Positions 1 through 6,993 of a stretch of DNA of 6,993 nucleotides are shown in pieces. The first letter of the stretch is position 1. Each line of letters begins with the position of its first letter. The notes beneath the pieces were generated by a model. The model worked only from the letters and a program-made list of their open reading frames with translations, had not been told where the DNA came from and made no database searches. A program made the position numbers and the translations under genes. This stretch comes from Bacteroidota bacterium (GTDB lineage: Bacteria > Bacteroidota > Bacteroidia > Bacteroidales > UBA932), in contig JAGDMC010000073.1 in the NCBI GenBank assembly GCA_017860395.1, forward strand, positions 1-6,993, given 5' to 3'.

Positions 1-657
1 CTCTGGTTTGCCAAACATTATATCATGCTGGCCTACACGGGGTGTCATGTGAAGGTTGCCTTTCTCGTCCACGAAAATCTGTTCAATTTGAGCATCCCAT
101 ATTTCATTTCCATCTATATAGAGGCCAATTTTTAAAATATCTCTTACCCACTCTTTGTTTTCGCGGATTCTTCCCCTGTATCCCTGTACAATTGTGAGAG
201 GAATTTCTCCAGTCACAACAGGAACATCAGATGTAAACGCCCTCACCAGCGGAAAGACATAGGCAGTTTCGTCCATGTAAAATCCTCCGTTTACAGTCTC
301 CAGGCGAAGCACCGGCCTCCGCTGAGTGATGCTTACTTTAAGGACACCTCTGCCGGTATAGCTCACTGTGGACTTTTTTATTGCAGTCCTGTTGTTGAGC
401 ATAAGCTCAAGATTGTGGAGATTTATGTGTTTAAGCTTGCTCTCCTTAACAGTAATACCCTCTTCACGTATGAGGTCGCCAATTTCGGCCCTGCTCACAA
501 ACCTGTTTACTGAACTGTCGAGAATTGCTATCTCAATCCTGTTGCACTTTAACTTTGCAATCTCCTGCTTTGTGAGAATGGTTGAAAAGAAAAAATATGC
601 TGCAAGCGCTGCCAAAAGCAGTGTATACCCTAAATATATGAGGATCTTCTTAAACAT
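1..657 (-). CDS. ftsQ: Cell division protein FtsQ (partial; C-terminus beyond the left edge)
   Basis: FtsQ is a bitopic inner-membrane divisome protein that bridges early and late division proteins. I translated this frame by hand: 219 residues stay open from the ATG at 657 to the left edge with no stop. A short basic start (MFKKILIY) is followed by one hydrophobic segment at about 5-28, then a periplasmic region. Residues about 38-115 fit a POTRA-like domain, ending in VSITQRRPVLRLE (108-120), typical of FtsQ. The following beta domain has GGFYMDETAYVFPL (124-137) and VPVVTGEI (145-152). Sequence similarity in this family is low, so the call rests on topology, these short motifs and position after murC. 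Probably only a few tens of residues are missing. The start overlaps murC by eight bases; GAGAG five bases upstream is a weak ribosome-binding candidate. ftsA and ftsZ would be expected next, outside the window. Confidence 0.9.
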   Translation of the reverse strand, partial: MFKKILIYLGYTLLLAALAAYFFFSTILTKQEIAKLKCNRIEIAILDSSVNRFVSRAEIGDLIREEGITVKESKLKHINLHNLELMLNNRTAIKKSTVSYTGRGVLKVSITQRRPVLRLETVNGGFYMDETAYVFPLVRAFTSDVPVVTGEIPLTIVQGYRGRIRENKEWVRDILKIGLYIDGNEIWDAQIEQIFVDEKGNLHMTPRVGQHDIMFGKPE

Positions 658-2023
658 TGTATCTCTCTTTAAGGTAGTTTGTTATAGGTTCAATGAACCG
701 GTCGATGTCTCCTGCTCCAAAGCTTATGAGCGTATCAATTTCAATTGTTGAGAGATATTGCATGAGCTCTCCCTTTGTTATGAGTACCTTCCTGTCAATT
801 GTAACTTTGTCAAATATTATCTTTGAAGTAACTCCTTCGAGCGGCAGTTCCCTTGCCGGGTAAATATCCAGCAAAATCAGTTCATCCAGCGCACTCAGGC
901 TCTCTGCAAAATCTTCGGCAAAATCCCTTGTCCTTGAAAAAAGGTGGGGCTGAAAAATTGCTGTGAGTCTTCTTCCCGGAAATATGTTCCTCATCGAACT
1001 GATTGCTGCGGCTATCTCTTTTGGATGGTGTGCATAATCATCTATGTATGCACATTCAGGTGTGTTTAATCTGATGTCAAACCTGCGTTCGACACCGGAA
1101 AACGATTCGAGCGCCTTCTTTAATGCTTCAATTCCGATTCCGTTCAGGAGTGCAATTGCCGATGCTGCAACAGCATTTTCCACATTGACCCAGCCCGGAA
1201 TGCCAACTTTGCAATTGTTTATTACACCGCCGGGGTGGTTGAGATTGAATGTGAAAAATCCGGTTCCGGAAATTTTTATCTCAGATGCATAAAAATCTGC
1301 CGGGGTATCGTATGCATAACTGTATACGTGTACATTTGAAGCAAGTTTTGCATTAATTTCAACGCCTTTCTTAACGATAAGATGTCCGTTCTCTTTAACC
1401 TGAGATGCAAATTCGTTGAATGCCTCTTTTATATGGGCATGGTTTGAATAAATGTCGAGATGGTCGGCATCTGTTGAAGTTATGACTGCGCTGTCGGGAA
1501 ATAGCTGAAGAAAAGACCGGTCAAATTCATCGGCCTCTGCAACAAGTATTTCACTGTTGCTCAACAGCAGGTTTGTATGATAATTTTTTGAAATTCCTCC
1601 AAGAAAAGCAGTACATCCTTTGCCAGAATTAGTAAAAATGTGTGCCAGAAGAGTAGATGTTGTAGTCTTCCCGTGTGTTCCGGCAACGGCAAGAGTCTTC
1701 TTTTCCGATGCAATAACACCCAGAGCCTTTGATCTTTTGCACATATTAAACCCGCCATTAAGGATAAACTGAAACTCTCCCAGCTCCTTTGGTACTGCGG
1801 GAGTGTATATTACGAATGTTTCATCGGGATTTGTCCGGAATTCTTCAGGAATGAGATTCACATTATCTTCAAAGTGAATTGATATGCCTTCGCTTTCAAG
1901 TTCGGAGGTGAGTTTGCTTGGAGTACGGTCGTACCCTGCAACTCTGTAACCCGCATGATTATAGTAACGGGCAAGAGCACTCATTCCAATACCTCCAATT
2001 CCTAATAGATATATATATTTCAT
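650..2023 (-). CDS. murC: UDP-N-acetylmuramate--L-alanine ligase MurC
   Basis: This cytoplasmic ATP-dependent Mur ligase adds L-alanine to UDP-MurNAc, the first step of stem-peptide assembly. The 457-residue product opens with the MurC-type dinucleotide-like loop GIGGIGMS (8-15). The central domain has the P-loop AGTHGKTTT (114-122), EADEFDRSF (163-171) and DHLDIY (187-192). The C-terminal domain has GVERRFD (310-316), DDYAHHPKEI (328-337), FQPHLFSRT (357-365) and GAGDID (436-441). DDYAHHP and QPHLFSR mark MurC among the Mur ligases. Length is normal and there is no fusion to Ddl or MurB. The ATG at 2023 overlaps the murG stop by four bases; a weak AGGGA lies at 2031-2035, seven bases upstream. 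The TAA at 652-650 lies eight bases inside ftsQ, so the two are probably translationally coupled. Confidence 0.98.
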   Translation of the reverse strand: MKYIYLLGIGGIGMSALARYYNHAGYRVAGYDRTPSKLTSELESEGISIHFEDNVNLIPEEFRTNPDETFVIYTPAVPKELGEFQFILNGGFNMCKRSKALGVIASEKKTLAVAGTHGKTTTSTLLAHIFTNSGKGCTAFLGGISKNYHTNLLLSNSEILVAEADEFDRSFLQLFPDSAVITSTDADHLDIYSNHAHIKEAFNEFASQVKENGHLIVKKGVEINAKLASNVHVYSYAYDTPADFYASEIKISGTGFFTFNLNHPGGVINNCKVGIPGWVNVENAVAASAIALLNGIGIEALKKALESFSGVERRFDIRLNTPECAYIDDYAHHPKEIAAAISSMRNIFPGRRLTAIFQPHLFSRTRDFAEDFAESLSALDELILLDIYPARELPLEGVTSKIIFDKVTIDRKVLITKGELMQYLSTIEIDTLISFGAGDIDRFIEPITNYLKERYNV

Positions 2024-3135
2024 CCTTTGTTCCCTGTTAATTTAAAAACTTCATTTACGATAATTGATGCCGACTGTTTGTAGCCCATTCTTCCGATATT
2101 CTCCTCAAGTTCTTCAATTTTTGATGTGTCGTTAAGAAGTTCCATTGCAGTTGACATAAGATACTGATGAGCTTCGGCATCTTTAACCATCATTGCGGCT
2201 CTTTTGTCTACAAGCGCTTTTGCGTTGCAAGTCTGGTGATCTTCGGCCACATTTGGTGAAGGGACAAAAATACAAGCCTTCTTTGCCACGCTCAGTTCGG
2301 ATATAGTTCCTGCCCCGGCCCTTGTTATTATAACATCGGCCGCTGCATAAGCCAAATCCATCCTGTCTATGAATTCGCAGTTTTTAACATATTCTCTGTT
2401 TTTCTCCTTAAGAAAAAGTTCAACTTCTTCTTTGTAGTATTTTCCTGATTGCCAGATTATTTCAATGCCGCTTGTCTCTCTCTCCGATATCCAATCTTCC
2501 ACAGAGGTGTTAAGCGTTCTTGCTCCAAGACTCCCTCCTATAACAAGAAGTACTTTTTTATTTTCTTTTACACCGAAATATTCTCTTGCCTCTGCTTTCA
2601 TTTCGGGCGTTGTCATTTGTATTCCCGACCGGATAGGATTACCTGTAATCAGAATTTTATCTTCCGGGAAAAACCGGCTCATACCTTCGTATGCAACACA
2701 TATTTTTTTTGCCTTTTTGGAAAGTATCCTGTTTGCAAGCCCGGCAAATGAGTTCTGTTCCTGAATAAGATATGGGATATTTTTTCTTCCGGCCATGTAC
2801 AACAAAGGAGCGCTGGCATATCCGCCCACGCCTATTGCTGCATCCGGCTTAAAATCATCAATTATTTTAGCTGCTCCCCTGAGGCTTTTAAGAACTTTAA
2901 ACGGAAGCAGAAGGTTTGAAAGGGAAAGTTTTCTCTTTAATCCGGCAACGGGGAGTCCTTCTATTTTATAACCGGCAGCAGGGACCCTCTCCATTTCCAT
3001 TTTTCCAAGCGCGCCAACGAATAATATTTCGGAATGGGGGCTCACTCTCATAATTTCATTGGCGATTGAGATTGCAGGAAAGATATGCCCTCCTGTGCCG
3101 CCGCCGCTTATTATTATTCGCATTGCCTTTTTCAT
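2020..3135 (-). CDS. murG: UDP-GlcNAc:undecaprenyl-PP-MurNAc-pentapeptide GlcNAc transferase (lipid II synthase) MurG
   Basis: This peripheral membrane GT-B glycosyltransferase (GT28) on the cytoplasmic face adds GlcNAc to lipid I, forming lipid II. The 371-residue product shows, in order, the N-domain acceptor loop GGGTGGH (11-17), VGGYAS (103-108), QEQN (125-128), GNP (165-167), the C-domain G-loop GGSLGA (200-205), TRAGAGTISEL (271-281) and VPSPNVAEDHQ (291-301), the UDP-GlcNAc site. The frame stays open upstream to an ATG at 3411, but those 92 extra codons lie inside ftsW and give a Cys- and Arg-rich sequence unlike any MurG. I therefore chose the ATG at 3135, which overlaps the ftsW stop by four bases (ATGA) and has GAGGAG eight bases before it. 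A second ATG at 3123 (MRIIISGGG) is a possible alternative. The TGA overlaps the murC ATG, again as ATGA. Length is normal for the family. Confidence 0.97.
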   Translation of the reverse strand: MKKAMRIIISGGGTGGHIFPAISIANEIMRVSPHSEILFVGALGKMEMERVPAAGYKIEGLPVAGLKRKLSLSNLLLPFKVLKSLRGAAKIIDDFKPDAAIGVGGYASAPLLYMAGRKNIPYLIQEQNSFAGLANRILSKKAKKICVAYEGMSRFFPEDKILITGNPIRSGIQMTTPEMKAEAREYFGVKENKKVLLVIGGSLGARTLNTSVEDWISERETSGIEIIWQSGKYYKEEVELFLKEKNREYVKNCEFIDRMDLAYAAADVIITRAGAGTISELSVAKKACIFVPSPNVAEDHQTCNAKALVDKRAAMMVKDAEAHQYLMSTAMELLNDTSKIEELEENIGRMGYKQSASIIVNEVFKLTGNKG

Positions 3136-4355
3136 AATTCTATCTCCTCTGCTTTTATTTGTTCGCCATTCTGAGTCTCTTCTTCCGGATTGACTTTTAC
3201 TTTTCCGCTCTCTACACTTCTGCTCACTGCCAGGATAATTCCAAATGCCGAACTCATAATAATGAGTGAGGTTCCGCCGAGGCTTATCAGTGGCAAAGTG
3301 TGTCCGGTAACAGGCAGCAGACTTACATTTACAAGTATGTGCAGCATTGCCTGTGTTGTGATTAAAAGTCCGAGGGCAATAACAAGAATTGCAGAAAACA
3401 TTTTTGTGCAATTACGCGCAATTGCAATACATCGGAACAGGAACCACAGGTATAGCAACAGTACGGTTACTCCGCCTGCCAGACCCCACTCTTCAACAAT
3501 GATTGAATATATAAAATCGGAGTAGGGGTGAGGAAGCACATAGCGTTGTGTGCTCTTTCCCGGCCCTTTCCCGATAATGTTGGCCGAAGCTATGGCTATC
3601 TTTGCCATATCTGCCTGGAATGTCTTGTCTAAGAGTTTCTGTTTATCCTGAGATTTAAGGTTTTCATCAATATCCTTTTTAACCACAAAATTTTCAATTC
3701 TGGATACCAGTGTCTGAATCCTCGGAAACAATCCAAAAGTCTGGTTAAGGAGTACTGCCAGCAAAAGAGTCAGTACCGCAATACCGGCACTTTTAATAAG
3801 GTGGCTCCACTTTATCCCTCCAATAATGAGAATCAGAAACGAAAGTCCACCGAGAATGAGAGCCGTTGAGGCACTTCCGTTAAGTATGAGCAATAGCATT
3901 ATACCAAGAGGCGCAAGAATCCAGATGGCAAACTCCTTAAATGTTTCAAATTTGTGGTCCTCAAGAACCTTTGCCAAATAAAGCATGAGAGCTATTTTTG
4001 CTATTTCGCTCGGCTGAAAGGAAACGCCGAATATCGATATCCACCGTTCGGCATCGTTAAGGGTAGTTCCCATAACTATTGTTGCAATGAGCAACCCTAT
4101 GCTCACAATCATTCCCAGAATGGATATTTTTCTGTACCATCCAAGAGGAACTCTTGAACAGATATAAAGTGCAGTCAGCCCGAAAATAACAAAGCGCATC
4201 TGCTTAAGCAGAAACGAGAATGTAGTTTTTCCCTCCCTGAAGGCAAGAGAGCTGCTGGACGAGTATACTGCGGCTATCGAAATGAGCGAAAGCGCAAGTA
4301 CGATAATCCAGATAACTTTATCCCCCTTTAATCTGTTTACAAAAGAATCTTCCAT
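3132..4355 (-). CDS. ftsW: SEDS-family septal peptidoglycan glycosyltransferase FtsW
   Basis: This inner-membrane SEDS protein polymerises lipid II into septal glycan strands, working with the class B PBP FtsI. The 407-residue product has about ten hydrophobic segments. SEDS signatures include ERWISIFGVSFQPSEIAKIAL (103-123), the large extracytoplasmic loop ending LPHPYSDFIYSIIVEEWG (274-291), in which D280 aligns with the catalytic Asp of FtsW/RodA, and TGHTLPLISLGGTSLI (350-365). The segment usually carrying a QPD-type motif reads NGSASTALIL (159-168), which I recall as a Bacteroidota variant. The C-terminus (about 384-407) is polar and rich in Glu. The setting between murD and murG, the standard dcw position, favours FtsW over its paralogue RodA. 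The ATG at 4355 follows the murD stop by two bases. The final TGA overlaps the murG start as ATGA, and the last codons contain the murG ribosome-binding site. Confidence 0.96.
   Translation of the reverse strand: MEDSFVNRLKGDKVIWIIVLALSLISIAAVYSSSSSLAFREGKTTFSFLLKQMRFVIFGLTALYICSRVPLGWYRKISILGMIVSIGLLIATIVMGTTLNDAERWISIFGVSFQPSEIAKIALMLYLAKVLEDHKFETFKEFAIWILAPLGIMLLLILNGSASTALILGGLSFLILIIGGIKWSHLIKSAGIAVLTLLLAVLLNQTFGLFPRIQTLVSRIENFVVKKDIDENLKSQDKQKLLDKTFQADMAKIAIASANIIGKGPGKSTQRYVLPHPYSDFIYSIIVEEWGLAGGVTVLLLYLWFLFRCIAIARNCTKMFSAILVIALGLLITTQAMLHILVNVSLLPVTGHTLPLISLGGTSLIIMSSAFGIILAVSRSVESGKVKVNPEEETQNGEQIKAEEIEL
3144..3149 (-). promoter_or_regulatory. Ribosome-binding site for murG
   Basis: GAGGAG lies inside the last codons of ftsW, eight bases before the ATG at 3135. 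It is the clearest Shine-Dalgarno in the window and supports starting murG there rather than at the upstream in-frame ATG at 3411. Bacteroidota often rely little on Shine-Dalgarno pairing, and the same bases encode Glu codons of FtsW, so the match could be partly fortuitous. Confidence 0.55.
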
Positions 4356-4357
4356 AG

Positions 4358-5692
4358 CTATAGCTTTGCAACTGCCTCTTTAAATTGTTTACCTCTGTCT
4401 TCGTAATTTTTGAAAAGGTCAAAACTTGCACATGCCGGAGAAAGAAGTACGGTATCTCCCGATTTTGCAAGCTTGTATGCAATATCAACGGCTTCGGCGG
4501 CCGAACCTGCATCATATATCTCTTCAACCTTGTCGGAAAATTCCTTGTGCAGTTTTTTGTTGTCAACTCCAAGACAAATGAGCACTCTAACCTTGTCTTT
4601 TACAAGATCGTAAAGAGGCTGATAGTCATTTCCCTTGTCTTTTCCTCCGGCAATCCATATCACCGGGGTCTTCATGCTTTCAAGAGCATACCATGTTGAA
4701 TTCACATTGGTTGCTTTTGAGTCATTTATATATAGTACATTTTTAACTTTCAGTACATTCTCCAGGCGGTGCTCAACTCCCTTAAAGCTGGTAAGACTCT
4801 CCCGGAGAACTTCGTCCTTAATTTGAAGAACCTTGCCGGTAATTGCCGCTGCCATTGAATTGTAGATGTTGTGCCGTCCCTGCAGGGAGAGCTCATTCAC
4901 ATACATCTCGTAACTGTCATTATTGTAAACAACATTCATCTTTTCGTCCTTGAGGTAGGCACCTTCCGAGACCTCTTTCATCTGGCTGAAAGGCAGTTTT
5001 TTTGCCTGAAGAACTATTTTGTTCAGGTGAGATATGCTTATTTCATCATCAGCACAAAAGATAAAGCAGTCGTCACCGGACATATTTCTTGTAATCCTGA
5101 ATTTTGCCTTGATATAGTTCTCCATGTTATTGTCATAACGATCCAGATGGTCCGGTGTTATATTCAGAAGTACTGCAATATCCGCTTTAAAATCGTACAT
5201 GCCGTCAAGCTGAAAACTGCTCAGCTCCAGCACATAATAGTCATACTCCCTTGTTGCAACCTGGAATGCGTAACTCTGCCCGATATTGCCCGCAAGCCCT
5301 ACATTAAGTCCTGCATTTTTCAGAAGGAAATATATAATTGAAGTAGTAGTTGTTTTTCCGTTGCTACCGGTAATGCATATTTTTTTTGCCTTATCGTATC
5401 TTCCTGCAAATTCAATTTCCGAAATAACAGGAATCCCGTTTCCAGTAATCTCTTCTACAATTGGAATACTATCAGGTATGCCCGGGCTTTTGATAACTTC
5501 GTCGGCATTGAGAATAAGTTCTTTTGTATGCCCTCCCTCTTCATACGGAATATTGAATCTCTCAAGCATGGCCTTTGCTTCTTCCTGCAACATATTGCAA
5601 TCTGTAAGAAAAGTATCATGCCCTTTTACCGACGCAAGGACTGCTGCCCCCACGCCACTCTCTCCTCCTCCAAGTACTACAACTCTTGACAT
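4358..5692 (-). CDS. murD: UDP-N-acetylmuramoyl-L-alanine--D-glutamate ligase MurD
   Basis: This cytoplasmic ATP-dependent Mur ligase adds D-glutamate to UDP-MurNAc-L-Ala, the second amino acid of the stem peptide. The 444-residue product has the three-domain layout. The N-terminal UDP-binding Rossmann-like domain starts VVVLGGGESGVG (4-15). The central ATPase domain carries the P-loop ITGSNGKTTTT (107-117), AGNIG (134-138), ELSSFQL (156-162), NITPDHLDRY (177-186) and the lysine in AKFRI (K197), matching the carbamylated lysine of the family. GRHNIYN (272-278) and GVEHRLE (305-311) follow. The C-terminal domain has NDSKATN (323-329), GGKDKG (349-354) and LSPACASFD (417-425). NDSKATN and SPACASFD mark MurD rather than MurC, MurE or MurF. 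Length is normal. The ATG at 5692 starts one base after the mraY stop, and the TAG ends two bases before ftsW. No strong Shine-Dalgarno is visible, so translation may be coupled to mraY. Confidence 0.98.
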   Translation of the reverse strand: MSRVVVLGGGESGVGAAVLASVKGHDTFLTDCNMLQEEAKAMLERFNIPYEEGGHTKELILNADEVIKSPGIPDSIPIVEEITGNGIPVISEIEFAGRYDKAKKICITGSNGKTTTTSIIYFLLKNAGLNVGLAGNIGQSYAFQVATREYDYYVLELSSFQLDGMYDFKADIAVLLNITPDHLDRYDNNMENYIKAKFRITRNMSGDDCFIFCADDEISISHLNKIVLQAKKLPFSQMKEVSEGAYLKDEKMNVVYNNDSYEMYVNELSLQGRHNIYNSMAAAITGKVLQIKDEVLRESLTSFKGVEHRLENVLKVKNVLYINDSKATNVNSTWYALESMKTPVIWIAGGKDKGNDYQPLYDLVKDKVRVLICLGVDNKKLHKEFSDKVEEIYDAGSAAEAVDIAYKLAKSGDTVLLSPACASFDLFKNYEDRGKQFKEAVAKL

Positions 5693-5693
5693 A

Positions 5694-6974
5694 TTATCTG
5701 ATTTTTAAAGTTATAACAGTTATGACGGCAAGGATTATTGCAATGATCCAGAATCTTGCAACAATTTTTGCTTCGGGTATGGCTCTCTTTGGATATTGTA
5801 TGATAGACGGAATATCCTCTTTTTGGAAATGGTGGTGAAGCGGTGACATTTTAAATACACGTACTCCCGCACCAAATCTCTTTTTGGTATATTTAAAATA
5901 CAACCTCTGAATAATTACGGAAAGCAGTTCAACGAAGAATATTCCGCATAAAATTGGTATAAGAAGTTCCTTCCTTATCATTATCGCTGCAACGGCAATA
6001 ATTCCGCCTATTGCCAATGAACCTGTATCTCCCATGAATACCTGAGCAGGGTAGGAGTTGTACCATAGAAATCCCACCAGAGCTCCTATAAAGGCGGCAA
6101 GAACAACAACCAGCTCGCCCGTATTGGGGATGTACATTATGTTAAGGTAATTGGCATAGATTATATTGCCGGACAAATATGCAAGTATGGCAAGCGTGAC
6201 GCCCACAATTGCAGAAATTCCTGTCGTAAGGCCATCCATCCCGTCTGTGATATTGGTCCCGTTGGAAACAGCAGTTACAATGAAGATAACCATCAGAACA
6301 TAAATAAGCCATCCGATTTTCTGACCAGCTTCGCCTCCCACTGGTGAAAGCCATGCATAGTCAAATTCGTTGTCTTTAATAAATGGTATGGTTGTTTTTG
6401 TATTCTTTTCGTCTTTGAAATAGCTAACCTTGTCGGAAAATCCCTCCTGAGTTATAACTTCTGCGTGAGACTCCTTAACAACAGCACTTGACGGAACCCT
6501 CACTACTGCCTGGTCGCTCAGATACAGACTTAAACCAACAATGAGACCCAGCCCTACCTGGCCAACAATTTTAAATTTTCCTTTTAAACCCTCTTTATTT
6601 TTTTTGAATACTTTTATATAGTCGTCCATAAATCCGATAAATCCCAGCCATATTGTGGTAATTATCATCAGCTGAACATATATGTTTGTAAGGTCACCCA
6701 ACAGGATAACCGGAATGAGTATAGAGATGAGAATTATTATTCCTCCCATTGTGGGAGTGCCTTTTTTCTGAATCTGTCCTTCGAGACCAAGGTCTCTTAT
6801 GCTCTCGCCAATTTGTTTCTTCGCGAGTTTGTTGATGATTTTTTTGCCAACAAACAGTGCGATGAAAAGTGCAAGGATAATTGCAGTGGTAGCCCTGAAG
6901 GAGATATATCTCAGCAGGCCCAGTCCGGGGAAATCGGTAAAATCCTTTAAGTAATCGAATAAGTTATAAAGCAT
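5694..6974 (-). CDS. mraY: Phospho-N-acetylmuramoyl-pentapeptide-transferase (lipid I synthase) MraY
   Basis: This inner-membrane enzyme transfers phospho-MurNAc-pentapeptide from UDP-MurNAc-pentapeptide to undecaprenyl phosphate, giving lipid I. The 426-residue product is a polytopic membrane protein with about ten hydrophobic segments. Family motifs appear in order: KKGTPTMGG (70-78), MDDYIKV with the paired aspartates D117/D118, [12 protein letters not shown] (238-249), GDTGSL (315-320, holding the third essential Asp), and SPLHHHF (377-383, the HHH motif). It is about 65 residues longer than the 360-residue E. coli enzyme. Most of the excess is a polar stretch at roughly 155-212, between two membrane segments, which I associate with Bacteroidota MraY. 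The ATG at 6974 gives a normal N-terminus; only 19 bases lie upstream, without a clear Shine-Dalgarno. It ends in TAA one base before the murD start. Upstream murE and ftsI would be expected but lie outside the window. The assignment is secure. Confidence 0.98.
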   Translation of the reverse strand: MLYNLFDYLKDFTDFPGLGLLRYISFRATTAIILALFIALFVGKKIINKLAKKQIGESIRDLGLEGQIQKKGTPTMGGIIILISILIPVILLGDLTNIYVQLMIITTIWLGFIGFMDDYIKVFKKNKEGLKGKFKIVGQVGLGLIVGLSLYLSDQAVVRVPSSAVVKESHAEVITQEGFSDKVSYFKDEKNTKTTIPFIKDNEFDYAWLSPVGGEAGQKIGWLIYVLMVIFIVTAVSNGTNITDGMDGLTTGISAIVGVTLAILAYLSGNIIYANYLNIMYIPNTGELVVVLAAFIGALVGFLWYNSYPAQVFMGDTGSLAIGGIIAVAAIMIRKELLIPILCGIFFVELLSVIIQRLYFKYTKKRFGAGVRVFKMSPLHHHFQKEDIPSIIQYPKRAIPEAKIVARFWIIAIILAVITVITLKIR

Positions 6975-6993
6975 TGTCCAGATTATTAAGTGT

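Noticed and set aside
368..751. Plus-strand open frame of 127 codons across the ftsQ/murC junction.
   Set aside because: It is antisense to two well-supported genes, shows no recognisable domain, and has no independent support. It looks like a shadow frame.
3136..3411. In-frame extension of murG by 92 codons to an upstream ATG, encoding a Cys- and Arg-rich N-terminus.
   Set aside because: The extension lies wholly inside ftsW in another frame and does not resemble MurG. The ATG at 3135 has a good ribosome-binding site and gives a normal MurG N-terminus just before GGGTGGH.
4354..4363. Short palindrome ATAGCTAT at the murD/ftsW junction as a possible operator.
   Set aside because: It is only eight bases, is made of the murD stop and the ftsW leader, and occurs once; nothing else suggests regulation.
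4871..5341. Plus-strand open frame of 156 codons opposite murD.
   Set aside because: It is antisense to the conserved ATPase domain of murD and has no recognisable motif or start signal; a shadow frame.
5286..5708. Plus-strand open frame of 140 codons opposite the start of murD.
   Set aside because: Its Ser/Pro-rich translation mirrors the Gly-rich N-terminus of MurD; a shadow frame.
4526..6442. A shared stretch, aaccttgtcggaaaat, in murD (about 4527-4542) and mraY (about 6426-6441).
   Set aside because: Both copies encode the in-frame residues FSDKV in unrelated proteins. There are only two copies, with no extended flanking identity, so chance is the simplest explanation.
6983..6988. Tandem TAATAA on the minus strand just before mraY, possibly the end of an upstream murE.
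   Set aside because: Too few bases remain at the edge to identify any upstream coding frame, so it cannot be called as a stop codon of a gene.

Overview
The window is an uninterrupted piece of the division and cell-wall (dcw) cluster of a Gram-negative bacterium. All six genes are transcribed leftward, on the minus strand. In transcription order, from the right edge to the left, they are mraY, murD, ftsW, murG, murC and ftsQ, with ftsQ cut by the left edge. Almost every base is coding. Only 19 bases lie before mraY, and neighbouring genes are separated by 1-2 bases or overlap by 4-8 bases. There is no stretch over 300 bases without a gene. I see no RNA gene, mobile element, CRISPR array, terminator or recognisable promoter.

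The organism is most likely a member of the Bacteroidota. Four features support this: MraY is about 426 residues with a 50-60 residue insert in mid-protein; FtsW carries LPHPYSDFIY around its catalytic aspartate; MurG carries PSPNVAEDHQ in its UDP-GlcNAc site; and murC is followed directly by ftsQ, with no murB or ddl between. I recognise these as typical of that phylum from memory, not from a search. Base composition looks moderately AT-rich. I cannot name a genus.

The genes cover successive steps of peptidoglycan synthesis and link to division. MurC adds L-Ala and MurD adds D-Glu to the cytoplasmic UDP-MurNAc precursor. MraY moves the finished phospho-MurNAc-pentapeptide onto undecaprenyl phosphate (lipid I). 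MurG adds GlcNAc to make lipid II. FtsW, a SEDS polymerase, uses lipid II to build septal glycan. FtsQ is the bitopic divisome protein that helps recruit and regulate the septal synthase. The tight packing suggests one polycistronic transcript with translational coupling; its promoter must lie beyond the right edge.

All recognisable catalytic motifs are intact and no gene is broken. I found no convincing novel system. The points worth a second look are modest: the MraY insert, the FtsW motif differences, the chain of start/stop overlaps, and the need to trim the murG start.
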